NCBI RefSeq assembly: GCF_900114375.1
Contig: NZ_FOSV01000001.1
Span: forward strand, 238,020 to 302,019
Direction of reading: 5' to 3'
Length of the DNA: 64,000 nt
From: Methylorubrum salsuginis
GTDB lineage: Bacteria; Pseudomonadota; Alphaproteobacteria; Rhizobiales; Beijerinckiaceae
Below are positions 7,907 through 16,933 of this stretch, in pieces. Each line of letters begins with the position of its first letter. Within the stretch, counting starts at the first letter, position 1. Under the pieces are notes generated by a model. That model saw nothing but the letters and a program-made list of their open reading frames with translations. It did no database searches and was not told the origin of the DNA. The position numbers were made by a program, and so were the translations under genes.

Positions 7907-8881
7907 TCACGGCGTCATCACCGTGGCGCCGGTCGTCTGCCGATCCGCCAGATCGCGATGCACCTGCGCCGCGTCGGCGAGCTTGGCGCGCGTATGGACC
8001 GGAATCTTCACCGCGCCGCTCGCCACGACCTCGAACAGCTCGGCGGCGTTGGCGTCGAGCTGTTCGCGGGTAGCGATGTGGGTGAAGAGGGTGGGGCGGG
8101 TGGCGTAGAGCGAGCCCTTGGCCGCCAGGATGCCGATGTCGAAGGCCTCGATCGGGCCCGACGCCGAGCCGAAGCTGGCGAAGACGCCGCGGGGCGCGAG
8201 GCAATCGAGCGAGGCCGGGAAGGTCGCCTTGCCGACGCCGTCATAGACCACCGGAACCCCCTTCCCGCCCGTGATCTCCTTCACGCGGGCGGAAAAGTCC
8301 TCGTCGCGGTAGAGGATGACGTGGTCGCAGCCGTGTTCCTTCGCCAGCTCCGCCTTCTCCGGCGTGCCGACGGTGCCGATCACGGTGGCGCCGAGATGCT
8401 TGGCCCATTGCGTGGCGATGAGGCCGACGCCGCCGGCCGCCGCGTGGAACAGGATCGTATCGCCGGGCTGCACCCGGTAGGTGAGGCGCAGCAGGTAGTG
8501 GGCGGTGAGACCTTTCAACATCATCGCGGCGGCGGTCTCGTCGGCAATCGCGTCGGGCACGTGGACGACGCCCTTGGTGTCGACCACGACCTCCTCGGCA
8601 TAGGTGCCGACGGCGCCGGCATAGGCGACGCGCTCGCCGACGCGGAAATCGGTGACGCCCTCGCCCAGCGCGTCGACCACACCCGCGCCCTCCTTGCCGA
8701 GGGTGAAGGGGAGGGAGGCGGCCTTGTAGAGGCCGGAGCGAAAGTAGATGTCGATGAAGTTGACGCCGATGGCGGTCTGGCGGACGCGGATCTGCCCGGG
8801 GCCGGGCTCCGGCGTCGGGATGTCCTCGTAGACCATCGCCTCGGGGCCGCCGTACTGGTGCACCCGGATCGCCTTCGCCAT
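7907..8881 (-). CDS. NADPH:quinone oxidoreductase, zinc-free MDR family
   Basis: A 324-residue medium-chain dehydrogenase/reductase of the Qor (zeta-crystallin) type: it begins MAKAIRVHQYGGPEAMVYED, then has GVNFIDIYFRSGLY, and the nucleotide-binding AAAGGVGLIATQWAKHLGA in the Rossmann domain. The zinc ligands of alcohol dehydrogenases are missing, as expected for Qor. Likely function: one-electron reduction of quinones with NADPH in the cytoplasm. The ATG at 8881 was chosen because it starts the conserved N-terminus; the open frame upstream is only GC-rich read-through. Confidence 0.88.
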   Translation of the reverse strand: MAKAIRVHQYGGPEAMVYEDIPTPEPGPGQIRVRQTAIGVNFIDIYFRSGLYKAASLPFTLGKEGAGVVDALGEGVTDFRVGERVAYAGAVGTYAEEVVVDTKGVVHVPDAIADETAAAMMLKGLTAHYLLRLTYRVQPGDTILFHAAAGGVGLIATQWAKHLGATVIGTVGTPEKAELAKEHGCDHVILYRDEDFSARVKEITGGKGVPVVYDGVGKATFPASLDCLAPRGVFASFGSASGPIEAFDIGILAAKGSLYATRPTLFTHIATREQLDANAAELFEVVASGAVKIPVHTRAKLADAAQVHRDLADRQTTGATVMTP

Positions 8882-9000
8882 CGCGCCTTCTCCGTTCCCG
8901 CCGCCCGCCCTCGTCCGGGCGGGAGATATCGGGCGGAGCGCCGTCGGCAAGCGCTTTTGCGCGGATCGGGTGCGATTTGCCCCCTCGCCTCGTCCTCCGG

Positions 9001-9246
9001 CTATTCCTCCAGCACGTCCACACGCATGCCGATGCCCGACAGGCAGCGGTGGATGCGCTCCGCGATCTCCGGGGTGAGCTGGTGGACGTGGACATGCATC
9101 GTCGCGGTGTCCTCGGGCCGCACGATCACGCGGTAGCGCAGACCCTCGTCGCGCATCTGCCGCAACAGGTTGCTGCTCGCCGTGGTCATCGCCGCGATGT
9201 GCTGGTCGATCAGGTCGGGCCGCATGCCGGACGCTCCTCCGCTCAT
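9001..9246 (-). CDS. Small hypothetical protein with HVHVH segment
   Basis: An 81-residue protein of unknown family. Seen: a helical first half (LIDQHIAAMTTASSNLLRQM) and a short TATMHVHVHQLTPEI stretch with alternating histidines. Its ATG overlaps the stop codon of the preceding 70-residue gene (ATGA), so the two are probably translationally coupled, which argues that both are real. An internal ATG at 9225 is an alternative start. Confidence 0.55.
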   Translation of the reverse strand: MSGGASGMRPDLIDQHIAAMTTASSNLLRQMRDEGLRYRVIVRPEDTATMHVHVHQLTPEIAERIHRCLSGIGMRVDVLEE

Positions 9247-9455
9247 TCGCGCTCTCCCTCGCTCGCCGCCGCGGCGGGGCGCGGAAGCTCCCCATGGCTC
9301 TCGTAGGCGGAACGGTCGGCGCGGGGCGCGCACGCCTGACGGACCGGTGGGAACAGGCGCGACAGACCCTGGGCCACACCCGCCAGCACCGGATCGTAGG
9401 GAGAGCCGAAAGCGCCCGAGGCAACCTCGGGCCGGGCTGCGATGAATTTCCGCAT
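9243..9455 (-). CDS. Small hypothetical protein
   Basis: A 70-residue protein starting MRKFIAARPEVASGAFGSPY, with a positively charged start and a Pro/Ala/Glu-rich tail. No family recognised. The start at 9455 gives a compact gene whose stop overlaps the next start by the ATGA arrangement. The 255 bases upstream, to the UbiH-like gene, hold no other gene and presumably contain divergent promoters. Confidence 0.45.
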   Translation of the reverse strand: MRKFIAARPEVASGAFGSPYDPVLAGVAQGLSRLFPPVRQACAPRADRSAYESHGELPRPAAAASEGERE

Positions 9456-9710
9456 GGAACGCCCCTCAGACGTGTCTCGCGCCGCTCGGCGACGCGTCGT
9501 GCCCGGCGCCCCGCGGACGGCGCCGAGTCGAACCAACATTTGTTTGGCAATGCGCGTGGGGCGATTTGGTTTCATGTCATCGCGTCGTCTTGTCGCCGCT
9601 CCGGCGCCGCGCGGACGTTGCGCGGAGACGCCGCCGCCCTTGACCCGACCTCGGGGCAACCTCTGTAGGGAAGAGAGTCACCCCCTCCCCGCACAAGGAG
9701 CCCTGTCGCC

Positions 9711-10940
9711 GTGACGGTCCCGGATCCGACTTCCCCCCTCCCCGCTCTCCCGCCGCGCTTCGAGGTGGCGGTGGTCGGCGCCGGGGCGGTCGGACTCGCG
9801 GCCGCTCTGGCGCTCGCCCGCGACGGCGTGACGACCGCCCTGGTCGGGCGCCACGCGCCGGTCGCCGACGGGCGCACCGTCGCGCTTCTCGACGGCTCGG
9901 TGCGGCTGCTCACCGCCCTCGGCGCCTGGAGCGAGATCGGCCCCCATGCGGCGCCGCTCGCCGAGATGCATCTCGTCGACGACACGGGCAGCCTGTTTCG
10001 CCCGCCGCCGGCCCGGTTCTCGGCCGCCGAGATCGGCCTCGAGGCGTTCGGCTGGAACGTCGAGAGCGCCCGCCTCGTCGAGACCCTGCGGCGCCAGGCC
10101 CGCGTCACCCCCGGCCTGACCCTGTTCGAGGCGGATTCCACCGGAATGCAGCGCACCGAGGGCGCGGCGATCCTCACCCTGGCGAATGGGGAGAGCCTCG
10201 CGGCGCAGCTCGTCGTCGGCGCCGACGGGGGCCGCTCGCCCCTGCGGCAGACGGCGGGGTTGCGGACGCGGGAATGGTCGTACCCGCAAGGCGCGCTGAC
10301 GACGCTGCTCGCCCACGAGCGGCCCCACCGCGACGTCTCCACCGAGTTCCACACCCGCAACGGGCCCTTCACCCTGGTGCCGCTGCCCGGCGGGCACCGC
10401 TCCAGCCTCGTCTGGGTCACGGGCGAGCGGGCGGCCAAGCGCCTGTCCGCCCTCGACGATGCCGCACTGGCGGCGGCGGTGGAGCATCAGGCCCGCTCGA
10501 TGCTCGGCGCGATGCGGATCGACGGGCCGCGCGGCCTCGTGCCGATGCGGGGATTGTCGGTGGCAAGCCCGGTGGCCGAGCGCCTCGCGCTGATCGGCGA
10601 GGCCGCCCACGTCTTCCCGCCGATCGGGGCGCAGGGGCTGAACCTCGGCCTGCGCGACGCCGCGGCGCTCCGCGACGCCGTGTTGTCCGCCCGCGAGGCC
10701 GGGCGCGATCCGGGGACGTCCGCGTCCCTCGCGGGCTTCGCCCGTGGCCGGGGCATCGACGCCCGCCTGCGCGGGGCGGCGGTGGACATGCTCAACCGCT
10801 CGCTGCTGACCGACCTCGTGCCGGTCGATGCCCTGCGGGGCCTCGGCCTCGTCGTCCTCTCCTCGGTCGCCCCGTTGCGCCGCCTCGTCATGCGCGAGGG
10901 CGTGCAGCCGCGGCTCGGGGCGCCCCGGCTGATGCGCTGA
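9711..10940 (+). CDS. UbiH/COQ6-family FAD-dependent monooxygenase
   Basis: A 409-residue flavin aromatic hydroxylase. Seen: FAD-binding VAVVGAGAVGLAAALALARD at residues 16-35, the central GADGGRSPLR (DG motif) and LIGEAAHVFPPIGAQGLNLG (GD-type motif) near residue 295. Members hydroxylate the ubiquinone precursor ring in complexes at the inner membrane; the exact ring position (UbiH, UbiF, UbiI or UbiL type) cannot be told from sequence. The start is GTG at 9711, preceded by AAGGAG. A hairpin follows the stop. Confidence 0.85.
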   Translation: MTVPDPTSPLPALPPRFEVAVVGAGAVGLAAALALARDGVTTALVGRHAPVADGRTVALLDGSVRLLTALGAWSEIGPHAAPLAEMHLVDDTGSLFRPPPARFSAAEIGLEAFGWNVESARLVETLRRQARVTPGLTLFEADSTGMQRTEGAAILTLANGESLAAQLVVGADGGRSPLRQTAGLRTREWSYPQGALTTLLAHERPHRDVSTEFHTRNGPFTLVPLPGGHRSSLVWVTGERAAKRLSALDDAALAAAVEHQARSMLGAMRIDGPRGLVPMRGLSVASPVAERLALIGEAAHVFPPIGAQGLNLGLRDAAALRDAVLSAREAGRDPGTSASLAGFARGRGIDARLRGAAVDMLNRSLLTDLVPVDALRGLGLVVLSSVAPLRRLVMREGVQPRLGAPRLMR

Positions 10941-10948
10941 CGCTTATC

Positions 10949-10968
10949 CCCTCCCCACAGGGGGGAGG
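10949..10968. terminator. C-rich/G-rich hairpin after the UbiH-like gene
   Basis: A CCCCTCCCC arm followed by ACA and its G-rich complement, directly after the UbiH-like stop and ahead of the convergent DUF488 gene. The same CTCCCC-loop-GGGGAG core recurs at 51797-51817 and 60563-60585, so it belongs to a dispersed repeat family. Confidence 0.5.
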
Positions 10969-11025
10969 AGAACGACTCGTCCGGCTCGCCGGGAGACCTA
11001 CGAAGACGCTCACATCAAAAAAGAA

Positions 11026-11478
11026 TCACAAAAACGCGCCGTACAGGTCCACCGTCTCGAACCCCCGCTCCGCCAAGCGCTCGGCCAGCACCCTGCGATG
11101 GCAGCGGGCGGGGTCGCGCTCGAAGCAGAGCAGGCAGGTGGGCGCGCGGGCGGCCAGCTCCGCCAGCCCGTCGAGGGCGAGACCGCCATCGGCGGTGTCG
11201 AGCACCTCGTCGCAGTAGATCTTGCGCATCAGCCCGGCATCGTGGGCGCGGGCGGCCTCGCGGCCGGACTTCGGGGTGCCGAGACTCCGAAAATGCTCGT
11301 AGCCGAGGCCCGCCTCCTCAAGGCCCGCCTTCAGCGCGCCCTTCGAGAAGCCGCGCTTGCGCGAGTTGGCCACCGCCCGCACGTCGGCCAGCACCCTCAC
11401 CCCCGCCTCCGTCAGGGCGGCGTGCAGCCGCTCGGGGGCCAAGCCTTCGTATCCGATGGTGAACAGAGTGTTGCGCAT
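11026..11478 (-). CDS. DUF488-family protein
   Basis: A 150-residue protein with the DUF488 layout: TIGYEGLAPERLHAAL at the start, VLADVRAVANSRKRGFSK, and LLCFERDPARCHRRVLAERL near the end, with the conserved CxxERdpxxCHR pattern. The function is not established; the conserved Cys/His/Arg cluster suggests enzymatic activity. It is divergent from the lysozyme-like gene. Confidence 0.85.
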   Translation of the reverse strand: MRNTLFTIGYEGLAPERLHAALTEAGVRVLADVRAVANSRKRGFSKGALKAGLEEAGLGYEHFRSLGTPKSGREAARAHDAGLMRKIYCDEVLDTADGGLALDGLAELAARAPTCLLCFERDPARCHRRVLAERLAERGFETVDLYGAFL

Positions 11479-11676
11479 GGAACGCTCGATCGAAATCCGA
11501 GACGGATGAAGGCATTAGCGCGGGACCTCGATACCGCCGGGGCGGCCTAGGCCGGCCTATGTGCCCGGTTTGCAACGGCTTCCGGAAATCCGCCGCAATG
11601 CTGGCAAAGCTCTGTTAACCGCCCGCGGGGCATCGAATACCCATTGATTTCGCACGCGGGAAGTGGCGGGCCATCG

Positions 11677-12528
11677 ATGTCGCAGGACACCGGGTATACC
11701 TCTCAACGCCCTGCGGCTCCGCGCGCCTGGCTGAAGCGGGGGTTCGCCGCCGCGCTGCTGTCCGGGCTCGCGGCCTGCGCCTCGCAGAGCGACTTCTACC
11801 CCACCAAGGGTGACGTGAAGCCCCATCCGGGCGTGGCCAAGGCCAAGAACCACCCGATCCAGGGCATCGACATCTCGAAGTGGCAGGGCCCGATCGACTG
11901 GGCCTCGGTCAAGGGCGCGGGCACGCAGTTCGCCTTCATCAAGGCGACCGAGGGCGGCGACCACGTCGACGAGCGCTTCCGCGAGAACTGGGACGGGGCC
12001 GGCCGGGCCGGCGTGCCGCGGGGCGCGTACCATTTCGTGTTCTGGTGCCGCTCGGCGGAGGACCAGATGGCGTGGTTCAAGCGCAACGTCCCGAACGATC
12101 CGACCGCCCTGCCCCCGGTGCTGGACGTGGAATGGAACGGCCACTCGGCCAAGTGTCCGAAGAAGCTGCCCAAGGCCCAGGCGCTCGCCATGACCCGCTA
12201 CATGCTGGAGGAGATGGAGCGCTACACCGGCAAGCGGCCGATCATCTACACCGACATCACCTTCCACAAGGACGTGCTGGAAGACGAGCTGCCCGATTAC
12301 CCGCATTGGGTCCGCTCCACCGCCGCCGAGCCGGAGCAGCGCTACGCCAACCGCAAGTGGATGCTGTGGCAGTTCACCTCGACCGGACGCGTGCCCGGCG
12401 TGCGCGGCGACGTGGACCGCAACGCCTTCTACGGCAGCCCGCGGGAATGGGCTTCCTTCCTCGCCACGGATTGCGACCCGCGCGAGCATCGCCGCCTCGC
12501 CTCGCAGGGGCTGTGCAGCGCCAAATAG
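11677..12528 (+). CDS. GH25 lysozyme-like lipoprotein
   Basis: A 283-residue secreted protein. Seen: a basic start, a hydrophobic segment and the lipobox LSGLAAC (residues 29-35), so it is probably anchored as a lipoprotein. The GH25 muramidase domain follows: catalytic-site GIDISKWQGPIDW, TQFAFIKATEGG, PPVLDVEWNG with the Asp/Glu pair, KRPIIYTD and LWQFTSTGRVPG. It likely cleaves peptidoglycan glycan strands during wall remodelling. The ATG at 11677 was chosen; an earlier in-frame start at 11644 would spoil the signal peptide. Confidence 0.85.
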   Translation: MSQDTGYTSQRPAAPRAWLKRGFAAALLSGLAACASQSDFYPTKGDVKPHPGVAKAKNHPIQGIDISKWQGPIDWASVKGAGTQFAFIKATEGGDHVDERFRENWDGAGRAGVPRGAYHFVFWCRSAEDQMAWFKRNVPNDPTALPPVLDVEWNGHSAKCPKKLPKAQALAMTRYMLEEMERYTGKRPIIYTDITFHKDVLEDELPDYPHWVRSTAAEPEQRYANRKWMLWQFTSTGRVPGVRGDVDRNAFYGSPREWASFLATDCDPREHRRLASQGLCSAK

Positions 12529-12669
12529 TGTCGCCGGGCCGGGAGCGGACGATTGTCGATCGATGGGCGCGGCCGGCGTAACCTATGTTATCGCCTCGTC
12601 CGCGCCTGAACTTATCGAGCCTGAGAGAGGGCGGTTCGGCGCGGGTTTTTCGATGACCGGCGGTGGTTG

Positions 12670-12685
12670 TGTCTACTTATAGACA
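12670..12685. promoter_or_regulatory. 16-bp dyad in front of the Crp/Fnr gene
   Basis: TGTCTA and its complement TAGACA flank CTTA (12670-12685), 60 bases upstream of the regulator start. The size and symmetry suit a dimeric regulator site, for example for autoregulation. It does not match the enteric CRP or FNR consensus. Confidence 0.4.
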
Positions 12686-12745
12686 GACATCGCATCGGAG
12701 CTCGCGCTAGGAGCGCCGCATCATCCGACGGACCCGAGCCACCCC

Positions 12746-13507
12746 ATGCCTTCGGCCCTGGAGCGCTGCTTCGAAGGCAACCTCCTCCTCAAGTCCCTGC
12801 GTCCCGAGGATCGCGCGCTGCTGCTCCCGCATCTGGAGCGGGTCGAGTACGCCCGCGGCGCCACCCTGTTCGCCGCAGGCCGCGAGGTCGATTTCATCAG
12901 CTTCCCCCTCGACCAGACGGTCGTGACGCTGCTGATCTCGATGATCGACGGACGCAGCGCCGAGACCGCCACGATCGGCCGAGAGGGCGCGGTCGGCGGC
13001 GTCGTCAGCAACGGCGGCCTGCCCGCCTCGACCCATGCCACGATCCAGATCGCCGGCCCGATGCTGCGGATGGACTCGGTGCGACTCCAGGAGGCCAAGC
13101 GCCGCTCGGAGCACTTGCGCAACCTGTTCACCCGCTACTCCGACTGCCTGCTGGCGCAGGTGCTGCAGTCGGTCGCCTGCAACGCGCTCCATCCGATCGA
13201 GGAGCGCTGCCTGCGCTGGCTCCTGACCCTGCAGGACCGGCTGGCGAGCGACGTGTTGCCGATCACCCAGGAATCGCTGGCCGCGATGCTCGGCGTCCAG
13301 CGCACCTACCTGACGCGCATCCTGCGGATGTTGCAGCAGCAGGGGCTGATCGAGGTTGGGCGCGGGCGCATCACCATCGTGGACCGCGCCGAGACCGAGG
13401 CGGTGGCCTGCGAGTGCCATGCCTGCGTCAAACGTCACTTCGAGACGGTGCTCGGTGCGGTCTATGGTCCAAACGGTCGCCTTGTCGCGATCGATCCGCC
13501 GACCTAA
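12746..13507 (+). CDS. Crp/Fnr-family transcriptional regulator
   Basis: A 253-residue regulator: an N-terminal cyclic-nucleotide-type beta-roll (residues about 15-130) and a C-terminal winged helix with VLPITQESLAAMLGVQRTYLTRILRMLQQQGLIEVGRG as recognition region (about 172-208). The N-terminal cysteines of FNR-type Fe-S sensors are absent; a C-terminal CECHACVKRH stretch may bind metal or sense redox state. The conserved cAMP-binding Arg/Glu motif is not evident, so the effector is unknown. A gap of 134 bases separates it from the HWE kinase, suggesting a shared regulatory locus. Confidence 0.85.
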   Translation: MPSALERCFEGNLLLKSLRPEDRALLLPHLERVEYARGATLFAAGREVDFISFPLDQTVVTLLISMIDGRSAETATIGREGAVGGVVSNGGLPASTHATIQIAGPMLRMDSVRLQEAKRRSEHLRNLFTRYSDCLLAQVLQSVACNALHPIEERCLRWLLTLQDRLASDVLPITQESLAAMLGVQRTYLTRILRMLQQQGLIEVGRGRITIVDRAETEAVACECHACVKRHFETVLGAVYGPNGRLVAIDPPT

Positions 13508-13641
13508 ACGCTCTGTCACGAGAGGGTGACGCCGGTCCACCGTGCGGCGCTGCCTTCGATGGGGCCGAGCCGCCGAGCCCGCGGGGACGGGATGCAAGGG
13601 GCGACACGACGCCATGACCGACAGCCAACCTGTCCGCGCCG

Positions 13642-16428
13642 ATGAGCCGACCGTCTGACGCCGCGGCGCCGGGGATCGCGACCGGGGGCGCCGAGCGGTG
13701 CGCCGCGCTTGCCCGCTACGGCATCCTCGACACGCCCCCGGAGCAGGATTTCGACGACGCGGTCGCGCTCGCCGCGCAGCTCTGCGCCGCGCCGACGGCG
13801 CTCGTCAGCCTCGTCACCGAGGACCGGCAATGGTTCAAGGCGCGGCTCGGCTTCACGGCGACCGAGACCGGGCTCGACCGCTCGGTCTGTTCGCACACGC
13901 TGGGCTTGACCGACGTCCTCGTCATCCCCGACCTCACCGCGGATGACCGCACCCGCGCGAACCCGCTGGTCACGGGGCCGCCGGGGGCGCGCTTCTATGC
14001 GGGCGCCCCGTTGATCACGCCGGAGGGCGTCGCCATCGGCGCCCTGTGCGTGCTCGACACGGCGCCCCGGCCCGAGGGCCTGAGCCCGGCGCAGAAGGCG
14101 GGGCTCGCCGCCCTCGCCCGCTCGGTGATGACCCAGTTCGCGCTGCGCCGGGCGGCCCTGTCCCGCCGGGCGGAGATCGCCGCCCTGGCCGAGAGCGAAT
14201 TGCGCCTGCGGCTCGCCGTGGAGGCGACCGATATCGGCACCTTCGACTACGACCTCGCCACGGGCATGCTGCGCTGGGACGGGCGCACCCGCGCCCTGTT
14301 CGGCGTCGGCCCGGACGAGCCCGTGAGCTACGCGGAGACGTTCCTGCCCCGCCTCCACCCGGAGGACCGGGCGCGGACCGATGCGGCGGTCCGCGCCGCC
14401 CTCGATCCCGAGGGCCACGGCCGGTTCGATTGCGAGTACCGCACCGTCGCCGCGGACGGCCGCCTGCTCCATCGGCTGACCGCCCGCGGCGCCGTCATCC
14501 GCGAGGGAGCCGAGACGCTCCGCTTCGTCGGCACGGTGCGCGACGTGACCGCCGAGCGCGCCGCGCAAGCCGCGCTCGCGGCCACCGAGGAGCGCCTGCG
14601 GCTGGCGACGCGGGCCACCAACGATGCGATCTGGGATTGGGACCTCGTCCGCGATCACGTGCTGTGGAACGAGGCGCTGGAGGCGGCCTATGGCTGGGCG
14701 CCCGAGACCGTCCGGCCCACCGGCGGCTGGTGGCTGGAGCGGATCCACCCGGACGACCGGGCGCGGGTCGAGGCCGACATCCGCTCCGTGATCGACGGCG
14801 GCGGTGACGACTGGCGCCACGAATACCGCTTCCGCCGCGCCGACGGCTCCTATGCCGAGGTGTTCGACCGCGGCTCGATGGTGCGCGATGCCCGGGGCGC
14901 GCCGCTGCGGATGATCGGCGCCATGCTGGACCTGACCGAGCGCAACCGCGTCTCCGGCCAGCTCCGGGCGGTGTTCGAGGGCGCCAATGTCGGCATCGTC
15001 CAGATCGATCCGCGCACGCTGGTCGCCCTCGAAGTCAACGCCAAGCTCTGCGCCATCTGGGGCGCGGCGGAATCCGAGATCGTCGGCCGTTCGGTGGCCC
15101 AATGGACGCCGGAGGAGGATGCGGAGGAGCGCGACCGCCTGCATCAGCGCCTGGCGGCGGGCGAGATCATGCGCGAGACCCTGGAGAAGCGCTACCGCCG
15201 CAAGGACGGACGCCTGATCTGGGGCCGGGTCAACCTCGTCTCGCAGGTGAACGGCGACGCGCTGCTGACCACCGCGATGATCGAGGACATCACCGAGGAG
15301 AAGCGGGTCGAGGCGCGCCAGCGGGCGCTCATCGAACTCGGCGACCGCCTGCGCGACGCCCCCGATGCCGCCGCGGTCTCGGGCGTCGCCGCCGAGATTC
15401 TGGGGCGGACGCTCGACCTGTCGCGGGCGGGCTATGCCGCCATCGACGGGGCCGCCGGCCGCTTCCGGGTCGAGCGCGACCGGACCGACGGGACGGTGGC
15501 GAGCCTTGCCGGAATCCATCCGCTCGCCCTGTTCGGCGCGACGGTGGCCCGCCTGCGGCGGGGCGAGGTTCTGATCGTCCCCGACATCGCCGCCGATGCC
15601 GGCCTCGCCCCGGATGCCGGAAGCTACGCCGCGCACGGCATCCGGGCCCAGGTCAAGGTGCCGCTGCTGCGCCGGGGCGACCTCGTCGGCCTGCTGTTCG
15701 CCCACGCTGCCGCCCCCCGCGCATGGGAGCCCGGCGAGGTCGGCTTCGTGCGCGAGGTGGCCGACCGGGTCTGGGCGGCGCTCGGTCGCCTCCAGGCCGA
15801 GGAGCAGCAGCGCGTGCTCAACCGCGAACTGAGCCACCGCCTCAAGAACACCCTGACCATGGCCCAGGCCATCGCCTCGCAGACCCTGCGCAACGTCACC
15901 GATGTCGGCTCGGTCAAGGAGGCCCTGGTCGCCCGCCTCGTGGCGCTCGGCAAGGCGCACGACATCCTGCTCTCGGGGGAGGGCGACGAGGGCGCGGGGC
16001 TGGAGGCGGTGCTGGCCGGGGCGCTCGCCATCCACGACGACGGCGAGCCCGAGCGCATCCGCCTGTCGGGCCCGGCGATCGAGGTCGGCCCGAAGGCCGC
16101 GCTCTCGCTCTCGCTGATGATCCACGAACTCGCCACCAACGCCGCCAAGTACGGCGCCTTCTCGGTGCCGGGCGGGCGCGTCGTCGTGGAATGGACCATC
16201 GAGGGCGGGGAGGAGGGCGGGCCGAGCCCCGACGCCCTTGTCCGGATGGTCTGGACCGAGCGCGGCGGCCCGCCGGTCAAGGTGCCGACCCGAAAGGGCT
16301 TCGGCTCGCGCCTGATCGAGCGCGGCCTGTCCGGCGCCGTCGGCGGCGCGACCCAGACCGATTACGCCGCCGACGGCGTGATCTGCCGCATCACCGCCCC
16401 GCTCGGGGGATTGCTGGAGAAGGAGTAG
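13642..16428 (+). CDS. GAF/PAS multi-sensor HWE-family histidine kinase
   Basis: A 928-residue cytoplasmic kinase without membrane segments. Domain order: GAF (about 15-175), three PAS/PAC units (about 185-310, 318-435 and 440-555; note the PAS/PAC ends RFVGTVRDVT and RMIGAMLDLT), a second GAF (about 565-720), then an HWE kinase core with phospho-acceptor His732 in ELSHRLKNTLTMAQAIASQ, the N-box MIHELATNAAKYGAFS and the diagnostic WTERGGPPV (W-x-E). In alphaproteobacteria HWE kinases often feed the general stress response (PhyR/EcfG) or light and redox sensing. It is followed by a receiver protein, the likely partner. Confidence 0.9.
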   Translation: MSRPSDAAAPGIATGGAERCAALARYGILDTPPEQDFDDAVALAAQLCAAPTALVSLVTEDRQWFKARLGFTATETGLDRSVCSHTLGLTDVLVIPDLTADDRTRANPLVTGPPGARFYAGAPLITPEGVAIGALCVLDTAPRPEGLSPAQKAGLAALARSVMTQFALRRAALSRRAEIAALAESELRLRLAVEATDIGTFDYDLATGMLRWDGRTRALFGVGPDEPVSYAETFLPRLHPEDRARTDAAVRAALDPEGHGRFDCEYRTVAADGRLLHRLTARGAVIREGAETLRFVGTVRDVTAERAAQAALAATEERLRLATRATNDAIWDWDLVRDHVLWNEALEAAYGWAPETVRPTGGWWLERIHPDDRARVEADIRSVIDGGGDDWRHEYRFRRADGSYAEVFDRGSMVRDARGAPLRMIGAMLDLTERNRVSGQLRAVFEGANVGIVQIDPRTLVALEVNAKLCAIWGAAESEIVGRSVAQWTPEEDAEERDRLHQRLAAGEIMRETLEKRYRRKDGRLIWGRVNLVSQVNGDALLTTAMIEDITEEKRVEARQRALIELGDRLRDAPDAAAVSGVAAEILGRTLDLSRAGYAAIDGAAGRFRVERDRTDGTVASLAGIHPLALFGATVARLRRGEVLIVPDIAADAGLAPDAGSYAAHGIRAQVKVPLLRRGDLVGLLFAHAAAPRAWEPGEVGFVREVADRVWAALGRLQAEEQQRVLNRELSHRLKNTLTMAQAIASQTLRNVTDVGSVKEALVARLVALGKAHDILLSGEGDEGAGLEAVLAGALAIHDDGEPERIRLSGPAIEVGPKAALSLSLMIHELATNAAKYGAFSVPGGRVVVEWTIEGGEEGGPSPDALVRMVWTERGGPPVKVPTRKGFGSRLIERGLSGAVGGATQTDYAADGVICRITAPLGGLLEKE

Positions 16429-16531
16429 ATTGTTCTTCCGGAGCCGGCGCGGCGCGGCATTTTGCGCGCCTGCAGGGGCAACGAACCGGCGTCTCGCCGT
16501 TTGTCCGAGGGATCCGGTCATAGGAACCCCG

Positions 16532-16933
16532 ATGGATGAGCCCGTTCCCCCCTCCCCCGGCGATGGCGACCGCCCGCTCGCCCTGGTCGTCGAGGGCGAC
16601 GCGATCCAGCGGATCGGGACCGCGGATTGCGTGGCGGAGGCCGGCTTCGAGGTGATCGAGGCCTGGAACGGGCCGACGGCGCTCCGCCAGATCGAGCGCC
16701 ATCCGGAACTGCGCCTCGTCGTCATCGACGCCGACCTGCCCGATCCGGACGGGCGCTTCGCCCTGATCCACGCCATCGCCCGCCTGCGGCCCGGCCTGAC
16801 CCTGATGGCGGTCTCCGCCGGCCCGGCCCCGGAGCCGGGTGCCCTGCCCTGCGATGCGCGGTTTGCCGCCAAGCCCCTCGGGGCGGGGGTGGCAAGACAG
16901 GCACGCGAGAGGTTGGGAGGACGTTTCGCGTGA
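16532..16933 (+). CDS. Single-domain response regulator, degenerate acidic pocket
   Basis: A 133-residue CheY-like receiver with no output domain. Seen: LALVVEGDAIQRIG in place of the usual acidic pair (E21-G22), phospho-acceptor Asp66 in LVVIDADLPDPDG, Ser95 at the switch position and Lys114 in AAKPL. The altered pocket may weaken Mg2+ binding. The start is ATG 16532; an upstream TTG frame reaches back to the kinase stop but has no receiver homology. It overlaps the next gene by GTGA. Probably the partner of the HWE kinase, serving as a phosphate sink or relay. Confidence 0.7.
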   Translation: MDEPVPPSPGDGDRPLALVVEGDAIQRIGTADCVAEAGFEVIEAWNGPTALRQIERHPELRLVVIDADLPDPDGRFALIHAIARLRPGLTLMAVSAGPAPEPGALPCDARFAAKPLGAGVARQARERLGGRFA

